Source of the DNA: Agrocybe praecox
Taxonomy: Eukaryota > Basidiomycota > Agaricomycetes > Agaricales > Agrocybaceae
Length of the DNA stretch: 64,000 nt
Direction: 5' to 3'
NCBI GenBank assembly: GCA_964017145.1
Contig: OZ024842.1
Coordinates: 2,170,001-2,234,000, forward strand
Under the pieces are notes generated by a model. That model worked only from the letters and a program-made list of their open reading frames with translations. It had not been told where the DNA came from and made no database searches. The position numbers and the translations under genes are program-made. This document shows, in pieces, positions 11,996-23,878 of the stretch (position 1 is its first letter; each line of letters opens with the position of its first letter).

Positions 11996-12256
11996 TCACT
12001 GCAAGTCTTCCAACAATGTCTCGTACTTTGTACGTATTTGCTCAATTTTATTTCCTTCATGCTCCACTTTTCCCGAGTCGTGTAGTCTTATAGCAGCACG
12101 AGCGGCCTGCACAAAATCATAGGATACAGCGACCGCTCCGGTGTCATTGGTGGGATCTGCAGATGGTGCGATGCCGGTTGAGCGAATAATGGCGAGGTCC
12201 TTGAGGATGTCCGACAGAGGAAGAGGCTTGCTATTGGCTTTCGGTTTGGTTGACAT
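11996..12256 (-). CDS. Small protein of unknown function, 86 residues
   Basis: A single-exon frame of 86 codons begins with MSTKPKANSKPLPLSDIL and ends in a charged helix (NKIEQIRTKYETLLEDLQ). The C-terminal 40 residues look like an amphipathic or coiled-coil helix. There is no signal peptide, membrane segment or cysteine. The ATG is preceded by purine-poor sequence and lies 242 bp from the divergently transcribed NAD kinase, so the two may share a promoter. The size and helical end resemble subunits of small coiled-coil complexes, but I do not recognise the family. Codon use looks like that of neighbouring genes, which supports it as real. Confidence 0.6.
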   Translation of the reverse strand: MSTKPKANSKPLPLSDILKDLAIIRSTGIAPSADPTNDTGAVAVSYDFVQAARAAIRLHDSGKVEHEGNKIEQIRTKYETLLEDLQ

Positions 12257-12498
12257 GGTGGTTGTAGTAATAATGACTAATAATAAGTGATGTACATAAT
12301 TACTCTAACAAATCTTACCCGGAATTGATCACAATCACATCTATCACGTAGAAACACTGCAGAAACTTTCCTTCAACTTTCTGCGGCTTGTCGTCTAGAC
12401 GACTTGGGGAACGTGCGCCAATTCTTGGGTTAAAAAATCTGAACAAGCCTCACATCCATTCACATTACACACCTCCCAGTCGTAAACATAGCATCCAA

Positions 12499-15337
12499 AT
12501 GTCTCACTCATTGACAGACACTAGAAGCATTCTGCTCTCACCTGACGCAGAGACTTTCTCCACCCCTCCAACTACTCCAGGTCCAAGCTTGTCTGCTAGG
12601 ACCGTCATTGCTCCTTCTCTTTCTCGCAGAAGTAGCCGCCCTACCTCCCTCCATATTGATCATCAGGGGTCTGACTGGAATCCCGACATTGAGCTCTTGA
12701 CTGCTTCACCCGAAGTCGGCAAGACCATCGATAAGGGCACCCCGCTTCATAACTCCAACGTCTCTGCCACCGTTCGACCTACAATGCCACATCAGCAAAC
12801 ACCAGCAGAATCTCCTTGTTTCGTTCATTCTCATCTAGACAAAGGCGCACAGCTCACCGATTGGCTTAAAGCAAAGCAGTCGTATTTCGAAAACGGTGAC
12901 GTAGGGGTGGCAAAATCTCTTCAAAATCTCAGCAGCCCAGGCCAGTCGTCTACAATCTCGCCTGAAACTTCTGCATTCGATTCCGGGAATGACAGTGAAG
13001 GAGAATTCGCTGGGAATCTAACAAAACGTCTCGCTGAAACGGCTGTTGGAGTACGCGAAATGAGCAAACAACTAGGTATGCATACCATTAGACCGTCGTA
13101 TATCTGCTTTCTATATTTATCGTTTTCTCCAGGACGAGCCCGCGTGCAATCCAATATTCAGAATGTTCTTATCGTCACCAAAGCTCGGGATAACCGCTTG
13201 ATCAAGTTGACGAGAGAACTGGCCTTATACCTTATGCTGAAACACAGACGAGGTTCCAAACGCGGTTCAGTAGTGTATGTTCCATTTTCTAGCATTGATT
13301 AGATATCATCTCAATTTTGCCACAGTTATGTCGACAATCAGCTTCGCAACTCAAGACGCTTCGATGCCGAAGGTATTCAAAGGGATTATCCAGAATTATT
13401 CCACCCATTTCCAAGGCGTCGAACGTCAAGCAGCCAATCTGTTTCCTCATATACTTCTGACTCTACACACAAGGAAGATAGCGATGAAGGCCAGTTGCGT
13501 TACTGGACGAGCAGCATGTGCAGCCAAAGCCCTCACTTGTTCGACTTTGTAGTCACTGTGAGCTCTTGCACCTAACCTTGATTGCAAGTCACTCATGTCC
13601 CTTTCAATCAGCTCGGGGGAGATGGTACTGTTCTCTTCACTTCATGGTTATTCCAACGCATCGTCCCCCCTGTTCTCCCATTTGCTTTGGGCTCTCTGGG
13701 CTTCCTCACGAATTTCGACTTCGCAGACCATCAGGCGGTGATGGATTCGGCGATTGATAATGGTATACGCGTAAACCTTCGAATGCGTTTCACATGCACC
13801 GTATACCGCGCCGTCGTAAACGAAAAGGGGAAAGGAAGAAAAGCTGTCAAAAAAGGCGAAACCGGCGAGATCATGATGAAAAATCTTGAACAGGGCTGGG
13901 AAGCATTGGAGGGTGGTTGGAACGGAGGCCACCAAATAACCGAAGGCAAAAATCATACGAAGGACAAAGAAATTATGTGCTTTACCACGCGACCCGCCGA
14001 GACATTCGAGGTCCTGAACGATCTTGTTGTCGACCGTGGACCAAGTCCTTACGTTTCTCTGCTCGAATTATTCGGTATGATACAACCATCTTGTACCCTT
14101 GATTTTCTGGGCTGATGTTATTTCAGGTGATGAACATCATATGACGACGGTACAAGCAGATGGACTAACTGTTTCCACTCCAACGGGCTCTACAGCATAT
14201 TCTGTACGTCCTTCTAAACTTGTGAGCTGAAATTATATTCATCTTTCATGCCAGTTATCCGCAGGAGGTTCTCTCGTCCACCCAGAGATACCCGCTCTAT
14301 TGATCACGCCTATATGCCCGCATACGTTATCGTTCCGGCCAATGCTCCTTCCTGACAGTATGGAACTCCGAATATGTGTGCCTTACAACTCAAGAAGCAC
14401 AGCATGGGCGTCCTTTGATGGAAGAGGCCGTGTTGAGCTCAGACGTAAGTTACATTGCTCTGAAACGTTGCCCATATCATCTCAACTGATTATCTATCTA
14501 CTTTTACCAGAGGGTGATCATATCAAAGTGACGGCGTCAAAATATCCCTTCCCGACGGTCTGTGCCGATAAACAATCTACAGACTGGTTCCACGCTATAT
14601 CTCGTACACTGAAATGGAATGAACGCGAGCGACAGAAATCATTCGTTGTTGTGGAAGAGGAAGCTCCAAAGTTGTCAAGACGGAAGAGCAAAAATTTATC
14701 AGGTTCAATAACTCCTAGCCTGGAAGTCACAGAGGAGTTTTTAGATGATGATGAAGAAGACGAAGTTTCTGAGGAAGAAGACAAATTCGATATCGACGAT
14801 TCCTCTCCAGAAGCAGAAAGTACCAGCAAGGCTGTTAACGGTCAGCCAGAAAGTCAAGATGGCGTCTCTATTGGTCGACCACGGTCATCATCGGCGGTCA
14901 AAAGAAAATCTAAATCTAAATCACGTTCGCGTTCTCGTCCTCCCCTCATGTCTGGTGTGAACACGCCTGGCCGTTATAGCGGTCCGACTCCTCATCCGCC
15001 AGACGTTTCGTCTCGTCATGTTGAATTCAAAGTGACCAGCCCCCACTCGCCACCATTGTCTTCCCCAGACTCTCTTGTATCGGACGCAGGACAGCAAGGC
15101 ACCAGGGACGAGCTTCATGCACGTCGATCGTCTGGAAGGAGTCGAATTCCAAAGGATAGGCATGCAGACCTTGAAGCAGTGAAGACGCCTACTCCGACCT
15201 CTTTGCCATATGGCCGTGGACGCGGGAGCTCACAATCCCGTCCACGCTCTGCAGACCAACCAGATCACAGAGCATTTGCTGTGTGGGGTCATGACGAGAG
15301 CGATAGCAACGCAAGCGACAGCGAATCAAATTGTTAA
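12499..15337 (+). CDS. NAD kinase (Utr1/Pos5 family) with long N- and C-terminal extensions
   Basis: This enzyme phosphorylates NAD to NADP using ATP and supplies NADP(H) for biosynthesis and redox defence. Seven or so exons join. The catalytic core begins near 13140 (VQSNIQNVLIVTKARDNR). The GGDG motif is at about 13615 (LGGDGTVLFTSWLF), followed by PFALGSLGFLTNFDF. The NAD-binding motif is TVSTPTGSTAYSLSAGGS, across an intron near 14220, and the core closes with a GRGRVELR strand. About 190 residues precede the core and are Ser/Thr/Pro-rich. About 250 follow and are acidic, then Arg/Ser-rich (KSKSKSRSRSRPP), typical of phospho-regulated tails. The start is the ATG at 12499; the frame is open further 5' but holds no ATG. 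No mitochondrial presequence is evident, so a cytosolic Utr1-like form is more likely. The 3' end converges with QNG1. Confidence 0.92.
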
Positions 15338-15462
15338 AATACGGCAAGCGCACTCACAGAGGTGTACATATAGTGTACATATATATTTCATGTAGTTAGA
15401 ATAATTTTCCGTCAGATTTTTAAGAGAAGAGTAAGAAATTAACATTGTTGTATCATCCAATG

Positions 15463-16862
15463 CTAGAAATAAATTGTATTGCGGTCTACGAATCGTTGAA
15501 GTGACCGATAATCCTGACGGTCTTTTGCGACAGACCAAATCCACATATCCAAGTCTGGTAACGTTATTTCAGTGATCCACTTCAATTCGCCATTACTACC
15601 AAGCGCATCCGCAACCAATGAATGAGCGGTTTCTACGATGAGTTGACATGCATCGATTGCTGCAGCGCGTAAAATATACGACTGGTCGGGAGTAACCTTG
15701 GGTCCTTCAGCCGGCACGGATTTCGTGCGACTGACGACCGGAGCAGGTGGGGCATCCAATAGGGCAGATAATTGTGCCTCCGAAACAGGGAACATTTTCG
15801 AAAGGGTAGGAACCGACGATAGATCAATAACACCCAGATTCACCAGTATAGATGGTAAAACATTGTCTGAGAAGACAGGGACGTTTGTCGTTATAGGAAT
15901 CGGGAAAGGTGTGGGCGATTTGGAACCAAAACGAACCACGATGGCGTGTATAAGGAATAGAGCTTTCTTGAAACAATATATTGCTACAAAGCGATCTCAT
16001 TATCAGAAGAAAAATCCAACGAAATCGATTAAACTCACGCTTTCCGTTGACCTCCGCCATATCTCTAAAGCCGGGGAAAGCAATTGCCAACTGTTTTAAA
16101 ATTGACTAAACTCTGTGCCTATTAATTTAAGCAGTCGCAAGAAAGACCGTACCTTTCCTACAAGAAATTCCACGAGCGTATCATCGCCGTGAGTTTGTTG
16201 GGATTTCCTTGACTGTTCCAAAGCTTCTGCCACAAAGGCCCCCAGGTTGGAATAGCCATTATTTTTCAAGATTAAACCAGTTTCATTGAGGACTGATTCT
16301 ATGTGTTTTACCAGTTCGTATAAAGGGCCTCCGAGCTCTCCTACAATTACACCAGGTATGGAAGCATGGGGTTTTTCGACGTGCAAGTTAATACCCATCA
16401 ACTCTGCGATCTTTGGGGAACGAATCGAGATTAACCCATTTGCAGAGAGGTAATCGCCTTCTGAGGTTGATGTTATATAAAGCGAGAACAGGAGGGCGCG
16501 AATAGAGTCCCATGCACCCCGGCCTGTCTGGGCATGCAATGGGACGCGATATCCAGATGCAAAATTCAAAAGGGAAAGGACGGAGATGAAATTCAATTCA
16601 TCAAGGTCCGATGAGAAATTCAGAGGGATGACGAGTCCATGATCTTTTGAGACCCGTTGGAAAGATTGCACAAATGATGGCGATAGTAGCAAGCGTTTGA
16701 TATTTTCTGGTGTAATCTAAGAGCAAAACATTATCAGGTTAACGTTCTTGTGAAAGAGAAAAAAAGCCCAGCGGTTACCGAAACACCCGAAGCAATACGG
16801 AGTTCACGCGATGTCTGGCGGATAGCTTGCAAATAACCGCCTGAGGGAGGAAGCGAAGGCAT
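15463..16862 (-). CDS. QNG1: Queuosine 5'-phosphate N-glycosylase/hydrolase (queuosine salvage, DUF2419)
   Basis: This enzyme frees queuine from queuosine monophosphate so that eukaryotes, which cannot make queuine, can reuse it for tRNA wobble modification. Four or five exons give about 380-390 residues, the usual family length. Visible family features are LNFASGYRVPLHAQTGRGAW with DSIRALLFSL, then KIAELMGINLHVEKPHASIP, NNGYSNLGAFVAEAL and a distal VLPSILVNLGVIDLSS segment. The start (16860-16862) gives MPSLPPSGGYLQAIRQTS. Only 96 bp separate this ATG from that of AIM41 on the other strand, so the two share a promoter. I recognised the family from the motif order and cannot confirm the catalytic aspartate by alignment. 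Confidence 0.82.
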
Positions 16863-16958
16863 ATTGGCGGTGGATTATATAAAAATACACGTCAGTTCTG
16901 ATAAATAGTGTAAAGCGGCAATTCCCGACACTCCTTGCCTCTGACTCGACACCTCGAA

Positions 16959-17801
16959 ATGTTATTCAACCTCAGAGTTCTGCGTGGCATATCCCTAGCT
17001 TCATGCCGTCGAAACTACTCCACCGCTACAGCTACGGGTGAGGGTTTTATTTATTTACAATTTCCAAAAATTTCCTTGTTTGATGATTTCATGAATATAG
17101 ATTTACGCGCAAAGTTGCAACATGAAATAAAAGCTGCTATGAAGGTACTGTGACCTCTGCTCGGCATTTGTTCATTAGCACTCAATATATCTCCTGTAGA
17201 ACCGTGATACCACCACTTCAATGACATTGCGTGTAAGACGGCACCTTTGTCTTTTCTTAACTTCTGTGCACTGAAGTCCATTCGTACAGTCCGTTATGTC
17301 AGAAATTAATTCGGCCGAGAAAACCTCAAAAGAAGGAACAACTTCTGATTCATCTATTGTAAGCACTGTTTTGCACCATGAAAATCTCTTGGTTTATATC
17401 CTATTGGGGTTTGTAGGCTAGCATTATTCGGAAGGCTATACAACGTCGTGTAAGTGTCCGTTTTGCATTTGGCAATGTCCATGAACCTGAATTCATGTTG
17501 CTCTTATTTATAGACAGAAGCTTCAGTAAAATTTCAGGAGGCAAATAGACCCGACCTGGCCGAGAAGGAACAGAAAGAGGCAGACCTACTGTCAAAGTTT
17601 TTGCCACCACTTCTATCCGCCGATGATATCGACATACAGCTAAGGGCTGTACTGGCTAATCTGCCAGCAGGATCTGATCCCAAGAAGTCCTTGGGAACTA
17701 TCTTTAAGGAATTCTACTCCAAGGTTGATAAATCGACAGTGGATTCGAATCTTGTGAAGCAACAGGCACAGCAACTCGTCACAGCAATTTCTACCTCGTA
17801 A
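16959..17801 (+). CDS. AIM41: AIM41-like mitochondrial protein, YqeY/GatB-tail domain
   Basis: This is a short mitochondrial protein with a YqeY domain, related to the tail of GatB and thought to bind tRNA; its exact role is unknown. Five or six small exons join: a presequence (MLFNLRVLRGISLASCRRNY), then DLRAKLQHEIKAAMK, NRDTTTSMTLR, SVMSEINSAEK, a short linker and the C-terminal exon EASVKFQEANRPDLAEKE onward. The LRAKLxxEIKAAMKNRD and TLRSVMSEINSAEK blocks are the YqeY signature. The N-terminus is rich in Arg, Ser and Leu without acids, fitting mitochondrial import. The C-terminal helices end in QQLVTAISTS. The gene is head to head with QNG1 and tail to tail with HRD1. Confidence 0.85.
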
Positions 17802-17884
17802 CAAAACAAACATAACGCCCTTACAAAAACAGCATGCATAATGCAATAATATTTCATTACACTTCATATATTCAACTAAACATA

Positions 17885-20640
17885 CTACGCGGAGGAATCG
17901 CCATTATTAGCGCTCGACTCTGGATCTGGTGACTCAACTCCTTCTGGCGGTACTTCCTGCATCTTCTGCTTACCGTGACTCACATCTTCCCTGTTTGCTT
18001 CATGATCTGTTTGCTGAGTATTTTGGGATTGGGTCGCCGTCGGCGCTTGACTTGTGGAAGCCTCGGAGACGACTCTAGATTCAGAAGACACATCAAGTGG
18101 TGGGAGTGCACTACGCAATCTCATGAGGTCGTCTATGCAGCGATAGACAGACGCAGACACGCCCTCCAAGATCCGTAAGCGTTCATCGATGCTCTCTCGG
18201 GTCAGTTTGTCCAAATTGGCTAGCTGTTCGTCACTCAAATTCAACGGAAGATTTGAGGAAGACATGGGGTCAGGATTTGGGCGAAGGCGAGATGTAGACC
18301 CCGAGTTGTTGCCATATAAGGAGGATGACGTTGCCCTAGGCATCGATGTCATTGGCCTGCTTGGATATTGGGGGTTACGTGTAAAGTATGAGTTATTGCT
18401 TGGCTGAGAGACACGAGGAGTCGAGCCCAGGGAACGATAGTCCGCAAGAGGTATAAATTTGGGAGGATAATTCGTGTTAGCCGTTGTCGATGTCTTTTCT
18501 GAGCTGGAACCAGACGAGGGCTCTCCAGTTTCTTTAGGATCTGTATTGGGCGTGTTTTCCTTTGGTTTATTTTCCTGAGTGGCTTTCTGTCCAAGACGAT
18601 TCAATGCCGCTTGAGCAGCCGCTTCTCTAGGGGCCACAGTTCTTTGTTCCTGCGCGGCTGTCGGAGTACTGGTAGATGTTATAGCACTGGCGGGACGACC
18701 ATCTATATTTGACTGAGAATTTTCTGTGCGAATATCAGCATGAGATGCAGTGCCATTCGCTGGTTCCGCGGGAACAGGTTCATTTTCTCCAACATTATCT
18801 GGCTGGGGCCAAGGTTGCCACACTCCCGCCGGACCTGGGAATCCAGGATATGGTGGTATAGGCAGTCGTTGTTGATTCTGGCCCGCTGGCTGATTGGCGT
18901 CGTCTGCTCGTGGAAACTGGTACTGTACTTGATAATTTATATAAATACCCCCTGGACCACCCGGTTGGGCTTGGTTGTTGTTGTTAGCGTTCTGTAATAT
19001 TTGCCTGTTGTTATCAGGCCTAGGGGGTAGGCCCATATACCGTCCAATAAATCCTAGAGGATTATTACCACCTTGAACCTGGGGGTTTGGGGGGTTCATG
19101 CGTGCTCCTGCCTCCGGGACTGCAGGTTGTTGACCTTGAGGTTGTGCAGCATGCTGTCCCGGGAGCTGAGCGCCTGGAAGTTGGGTGGCTTGGGGAACTT
19201 CCAATACATTACGACGACTATAATTAATCTTAGAAATCGGAAATGCGGAAATTGTTTGATCAAAAATATTTACCATGTAGGACAGCTTTGCTGCCTTTCG
19301 AGCCATGACCGAAGGCAGTGAAAATGAAATATGTGACCACAAGGAAGCTTCTTTGGAGTAGTATTTGGTCCATCAGGATGTCCTTGAGGTTCATGTGTTC
19401 CAACGTTCGCCAGCTCTTCACGACATATTATGCAAGTACGATCCGTCATTGTCGAAAGTTCTTCGTCAGTGGCGTTGGGATATCGTTGATCCATGTTCCG
19501 AGTGGCCGTTTGATACCGATGCAGTGCTTTCAGTCTTGTGATGAACGAACGAGCAGTGATGTAGACATCTCGAATGATGTTCAAGGGAAGACCGTAGAAT
19601 GTGATGATTATGATGAAAAAGATGAGGTATGTCGTTAACTTGAGAAAGTCTTCCCGGTTCAAGAGTGTCAGAATAGTCCAAAATAAAATGTAATTTGTTG
19701 ACATTACCTGTGACCAATTCAATATAGAATGTGTACATGCTTTTATTTTCCCAAGGAGGAGCGTTCTCTCCGCCTCTCCACCCAGCTCGGCGAAGGTCGT
19801 ATGCTGAAAGAAGGTATTTTGAAATGGTGTTCATGACGCTGGCCATCAATATACCGTACTGGACACCAGTTAATGTGGGTCATAACGCAGTTAGACGGGA
19901 GCAAAAATATACCTCGCTGGCAAAAAGAACCATACCACCAACGCCAACAGTCAGAGTATGTTCTATGGCGAATAGAAACATGAGGATGTCGGTCAACCAC
20001 AGAATTGCGAAAAGTATCGTCATTCTGAAATGGAAGAGAAGTGGCGGCCCAGGATAAGGCCGTTGGTCCATCTAAACATAAATGAGAATGATATTTCAGA
20101 ATCACATATGCAAGTTATGACGGACCCATTCAATACGATCGCTGGCTAGCCAGTGGAAAGACTTAACAAACAGAAGAAACCCGAACATGAAAGCGAATGG
20201 AGTGTCGAATTCATCACGAAAGATTGTGAACGCCAAAAGAGACTCGGTAATAAAGAACCATAGGCGATCATAGAGACGCTAAAGCAAATCATGAGAAAAG
20301 AACACCCCGTCAAGAAGAAGGACACCTGCCTCAACCTCATTTGGCCTCAATGACCCAAAGAATATGCGTTGAACGATATGGCCACAGAGTATAGTCAAAA
20401 GCACCCCAAAGTTTGCCAGAACCTGTTGGTGATTTTAGTAAGTGCCTCTGACATATACGAGCATCGTACCAAAACACTACGACTACTCTTCGATAGAAAG
20501 ATGGCCACAGAGTAAAAGTTACTGTAATTCTTCAATGCATTGACGATGACGGCAGAAACGGAGACGAGTGAAACAAGAGTGTAAAAGAAGATGCGATGAG
20601 CGTTTACAAGCCTCGCAGCCTGCTGAACAAGGCCAGACAT
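17885..20640 (-). CDS. HRD1: ER-associated degradation E3 ubiquitin ligase HRD1 (synoviolin)
   Basis: This RING ligase retrotranslocates and ubiquitinates misfolded ER proteins. Exons encode several membrane segments at the N-terminus (from MSGLVQQAARLV), including ITESLLAFTIFRDEF and KSFHWLASDRIEWM, the usual Hrd1 signatures. The RING-H2 finger reads TCIICREEL, then PKKLPCGHIFHFHCLRSWL and ERQQSCPTC, with the last Cys restored across an intron at about 19220-19270. A cytosolic tail of roughly 450 residues follows, rich in Pro, Gln, Asn and Ser, longer than in yeast. Near its end, LSDEQLANLDKLTRESIDER may be the HAF-H-like helix that binds Der1 in other Hrd1 proteins; this is inference. The start is the ATG at 20638-20640, as the frame upstream has none. 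Three ACGTG cores lie 80-120 bp upstream. Confidence 0.95.
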
Positions 20641-21218
20641 ATTGGGCTGCAAAGAGAAAGACTGAGCTCGACGCTCGTCGTGGTGGGTGACGGTAAGTAA
20701 CTAGTAACTGGAGGTAGGTCACGTCATAGGTTTACGTGGTAAACTGGTAACGTGTCGTGTCATTTTGCTGTACATACGCAATCAACCACTCCGAACCAAA
20801 TCTATTTCTTTTCCGATTACATGTAATTTTGAAAACCGACCACTGTTCGGATCTCTCTTGCAGAACATTTTCAATATCTTTGATGATCCTTTCGGTCAAC
20901 AATGTCCGATTTTCCCTTACCGACGCCCGCGTCTATTGCAAAGTTAGCGCCCACTATGGGTTAGGTTACCTCATGGAAAGGCTATGCGATGGCGATAAGT
21001 ATGGGGGAACATGAGAAAAATTGGGGCACAGGATTCAGGATTCAGATAAAAGCCTCCATCCCTTTCTTGCCCTTGATCCCATCTCTTTACATTTCCTCCT
21101 TTGCGACCTGCAAATCAGAATTGTCCTTCAGTACATATGTGTGTAACCTCTTTGCTCTCATTTTCTAGTATCCTGATAGAGAAACAGCCACCAATTTGGA
21201 ATTTTTTCTGCGTTGACG
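20641..21218. other. Divergent promoter region of HRD1 and the amidohydrolase gene
   Basis: This 578-bp gap separates two genes transcribed away from each other, so it must carry both promoters. The HRD1-proximal part holds a cluster of ACGTG cores. The remainder shows no convincing coding frame, RNA gene or repeat. Confidence 0.6.
20719..20756. promoter_or_regulatory. Cluster of three UPR-element-like ACGTG sites before HRD1
   Basis: Within 38 bp I read TGACGTGA on the - strand (20719-20726), TACGTGG on the + strand (20733-20739) and AACGTGTC on the + strand (20749-20756). Hac1/XBP1-type bZIP factors bind TGACGTG and TACGTG cores, and HRD1 is a standard unfolded-protein-response target. That these sites act here is inference. 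Confidence 0.45.
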
Positions 21219-23821
21219 ATGCCTTCTCAGGAGGGTAGCAAGGTTCAGGTCAAGCAGAATGGCAATCACCCTGATAGTAAAAGTGGGGGCTTTGGGAAGA
21301 AGTTGCCTGTGATTTTTGGATCTCTAGCGATCGGTCTTGGAATTTTTCTGACATTAAAGACAAATGCAACGACTGTACCGGAAACCTATGCAATTTGCTC
21401 GAAGCAAAGCAATAAAGTATATACCGTTGATGACGAGAACAGTCAGACCCAATGTATCGTTGTGGACGGCGCGTATATCGTTGACACCGGCTCTCTTGGT
21501 ACGTACATTTCCGTGACTTGTTTTCAGGAGGTATGACCTGTTTGTCTGTAGACTCCATCGCAAAAGAATGGACGAATGTACAGGTACGGTATATCCCAGA
21601 GGAAGCTGTGATTCTTCCTGGTTTAAGCGGTGCGTAAACAGAAGAGTTCTTTGCACCGCCAACATCTGAACAGCTCATGATTATCCAGATTCACACGGCC
21701 ACATATTAGAATACGGCGCAGCTCAGCAGCTTCCCCTTGAAGGAGCTAAAACGCCTCAAGGTGACTTTGAGTTAATTCCGATTACAGCAAACTATTCATT
21801 CATTTTGAAATTTATCTCCAGATGTCGTTGCTCGTGTTCGGGAATATATCTTAGCCACTCCTGAGATCCTGAAAGACAAATCTAAAGTTATCATCGGAGG
21901 TGGCTGGGACCATACTGTCTGGCCGACAACTGGATGGCCAACCGCGGTAACAACAACTCCTTACTCTTAGGATCAAACGTTCTTAATATTCTTCTCTAGT
22001 CTGATTTGGACGCTGACAACGTCATCCGAGGACGGTCTGTTATCTTGCAAAGCAAAGATTGCCACGCTCTCTGGGCTTCTTCCAAAGCTATCAAGGATAG
22101 TTTGCCATTTCCAGAAACGATTGAAGGAGGGGTGATAGTTCGCAATGAAAACGGTGATCCGACAGGTGCGTGCCTGTGGAAAAAAAAAAACGTCTCAAGC
22201 CTTACGGGAAGCAATGGACAGGTGTTCTTCTGGATAATGCGCAAGACCTCCTTCACCAGCCAAAGTTGACTGAAGATGAATTAATGAGAAGGTTTAAAGT
22301 GGCTGTACGAGATGCACATAGATACGGTCTCACCTCTGTTCATGATGCTGGGCTCGATCCAACTTCGCTTGCTTTTTTTAAGAGGTTTCTTTGGCTTTTT
22401 CTCTTGTTATTTTCATCCATTAAAGTGCATTTATACAGACAAGCTGAAATCAGTACACTACCTGTAAGCTTTCCCCTAAAGCGTCAGTTTCAAGCAGCGA
22501 TACTAAGTGAAATATCCATGGGAAGCTTCGAATTTATGGCATGACCTACTTCGATGCGCTTGCACCGTATTGGGGCAATGTCACTCGTCCCCTTATAGCG
22601 AACGAAGATGGAAGGCTCACTGCTCGCAGTGTCAAGATATTTGCGGATGGTAAGATCCCCTAAACATATGTCGACCTGATCTCATCCAAGTGCAGGTGCC
22701 CTCAGGACAGGCGGTTCAGCGGTATAACTTACACCCCTTCGTCGTATGACAGTAGACTCAACCTTCTTGTTCTAAAGTTGCATGAACCATATCACGACAA
22801 CCCTAAAACCAAAGGATTCATGCGTCTCGAACCCGAAACATTATTTGACGTAGTTCCCAAATTTTTGAGGGATGGTTGGCAAGTTGTAGGTGTCTTTGCA
22901 GAACATTTCATGCGTATTCTGACCTCAGTAGAATGTACACGCCATAGGAGACCGGGCAAATGGTATTGTTTTGGACGCGTTTGAGTCATCTCTTAAGGGT
23001 GCAGATGTTAGTGCCTTGAGGCCACGTCTTGAACATGCACAGATGATGACTGAAGAGGACATGCTGCGTTTGGGAAAACTTGGAGGTAAGCAATGGCATC
23101 GTTTTGCAAAGACAGTCGATTGATTTAGTATTCAAGTAATTGCGAGCGTTCAGCCCACCCATGCGTAAGGCATATTAAATTATAAGAATCGGAATATCTG
23201 GTTAAACGCCTTTTGTTGACAGGATAAGTGATATGTGGTATGCTGAGGAAAGATTGGTTAGTCTGGTATTTGAACTTCGTCTGCAGCTCCTAATTTTTCT
23301 CTGAAAGGGCCCAGAAAGGGTAAAAAGTCTTTATGCTTTCCGATCCATTCTAGATAGTGGCGCTAGGATTACCCTTGGATCTGATTTCCCAGTGGAGACC
23401 ATGAATCCTCTTTCTGGTTTCTACGCTGCCGTAACGAGGAAATCTCCTGATGGTCAATCCCCTCATGGCCCCAATGGATGGTAAAGTTGGTTTGGTTTGA
23501 TGATCATAAACACCTTCCTTATAGAAGCAAATCTGCAGGTTCCCGGAGCAAAGGCTAACTCGCCAGGAAGCTCTCAGAGGTACGGTGGAATGTTTCTCTT
23601 CCCGTATAAGGCGCTTACTCAGAACTGTCTGCATAGGCATGACTATTGATCCCGCCTATGCATCCTTTACGGAGACAATCCTCGGTTCGCTCGAGACTGG
23701 AAAACGCGCTGACTTCACCGTGCTTTCCAAAGACATAATGACAATACCAGAAGAGCGAATCTTGTCTAGTCGTGTTCTTGCCACTGTCATCGATGGAAAA
23801 CCTGTCTTTGGGAACATCTGA
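21219..23821 (+). CDS. YtcJ-like amidohydrolase (Amidohydro_3), membrane-anchored
   Basis: This is a metal-dependent hydrolase of the amidohydrolase superfamily. Relatives cleave amides, formamides or carbamates; the substrate is unknown. More than ten exons join. A single hydrophobic segment near residues 27-47 (KKLPVIFGSLAIGLGIFLTL) after a polar N-terminus predicts a type II signal anchor with a lumenal or external enzyme. The metal motif HxH is in LPGLSDSHGHILEYG near 21690. Other family blocks are GVLLDNAQDLL, LTSVHDAGLDP, SVKIFADGALRTGGSA, VHAIGDRANGIVLDAF, LEHAQMM, ASVQPTHA, ITLGSDFPVETMNPL and the closing GKRADFTVLSKD. The intron at 22166-22220 carries a run of ten A. The start is the ATG at 21219. 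A polypyrimidine tract follows the stop, and the gene converges on RDH54. Confidence 0.85.
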
Positions 23822-23836
23822 CTATCCAGATCAATA

Positions 23837-23878
23837 CTTTCTTTCTCTTTCTTTTTCTTTTTCTTCTTTTCTTTTCTC
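23837..23878 (+). repeat. Polypyrimidine (CTTT-rich) tract
   Basis: A 42-base stretch made only of C and T, mostly CTTT and CTTTTT units, lies just after the amidohydrolase stop in its 3' UTR. It is a low-complexity tract of unknown significance. Confidence 0.7.

Noticed and set aside
12388..12498. N-terminal extension of NAD kinase
   Set aside because: The open frame upstream of 12499 begins with TTG and holds no ATG.
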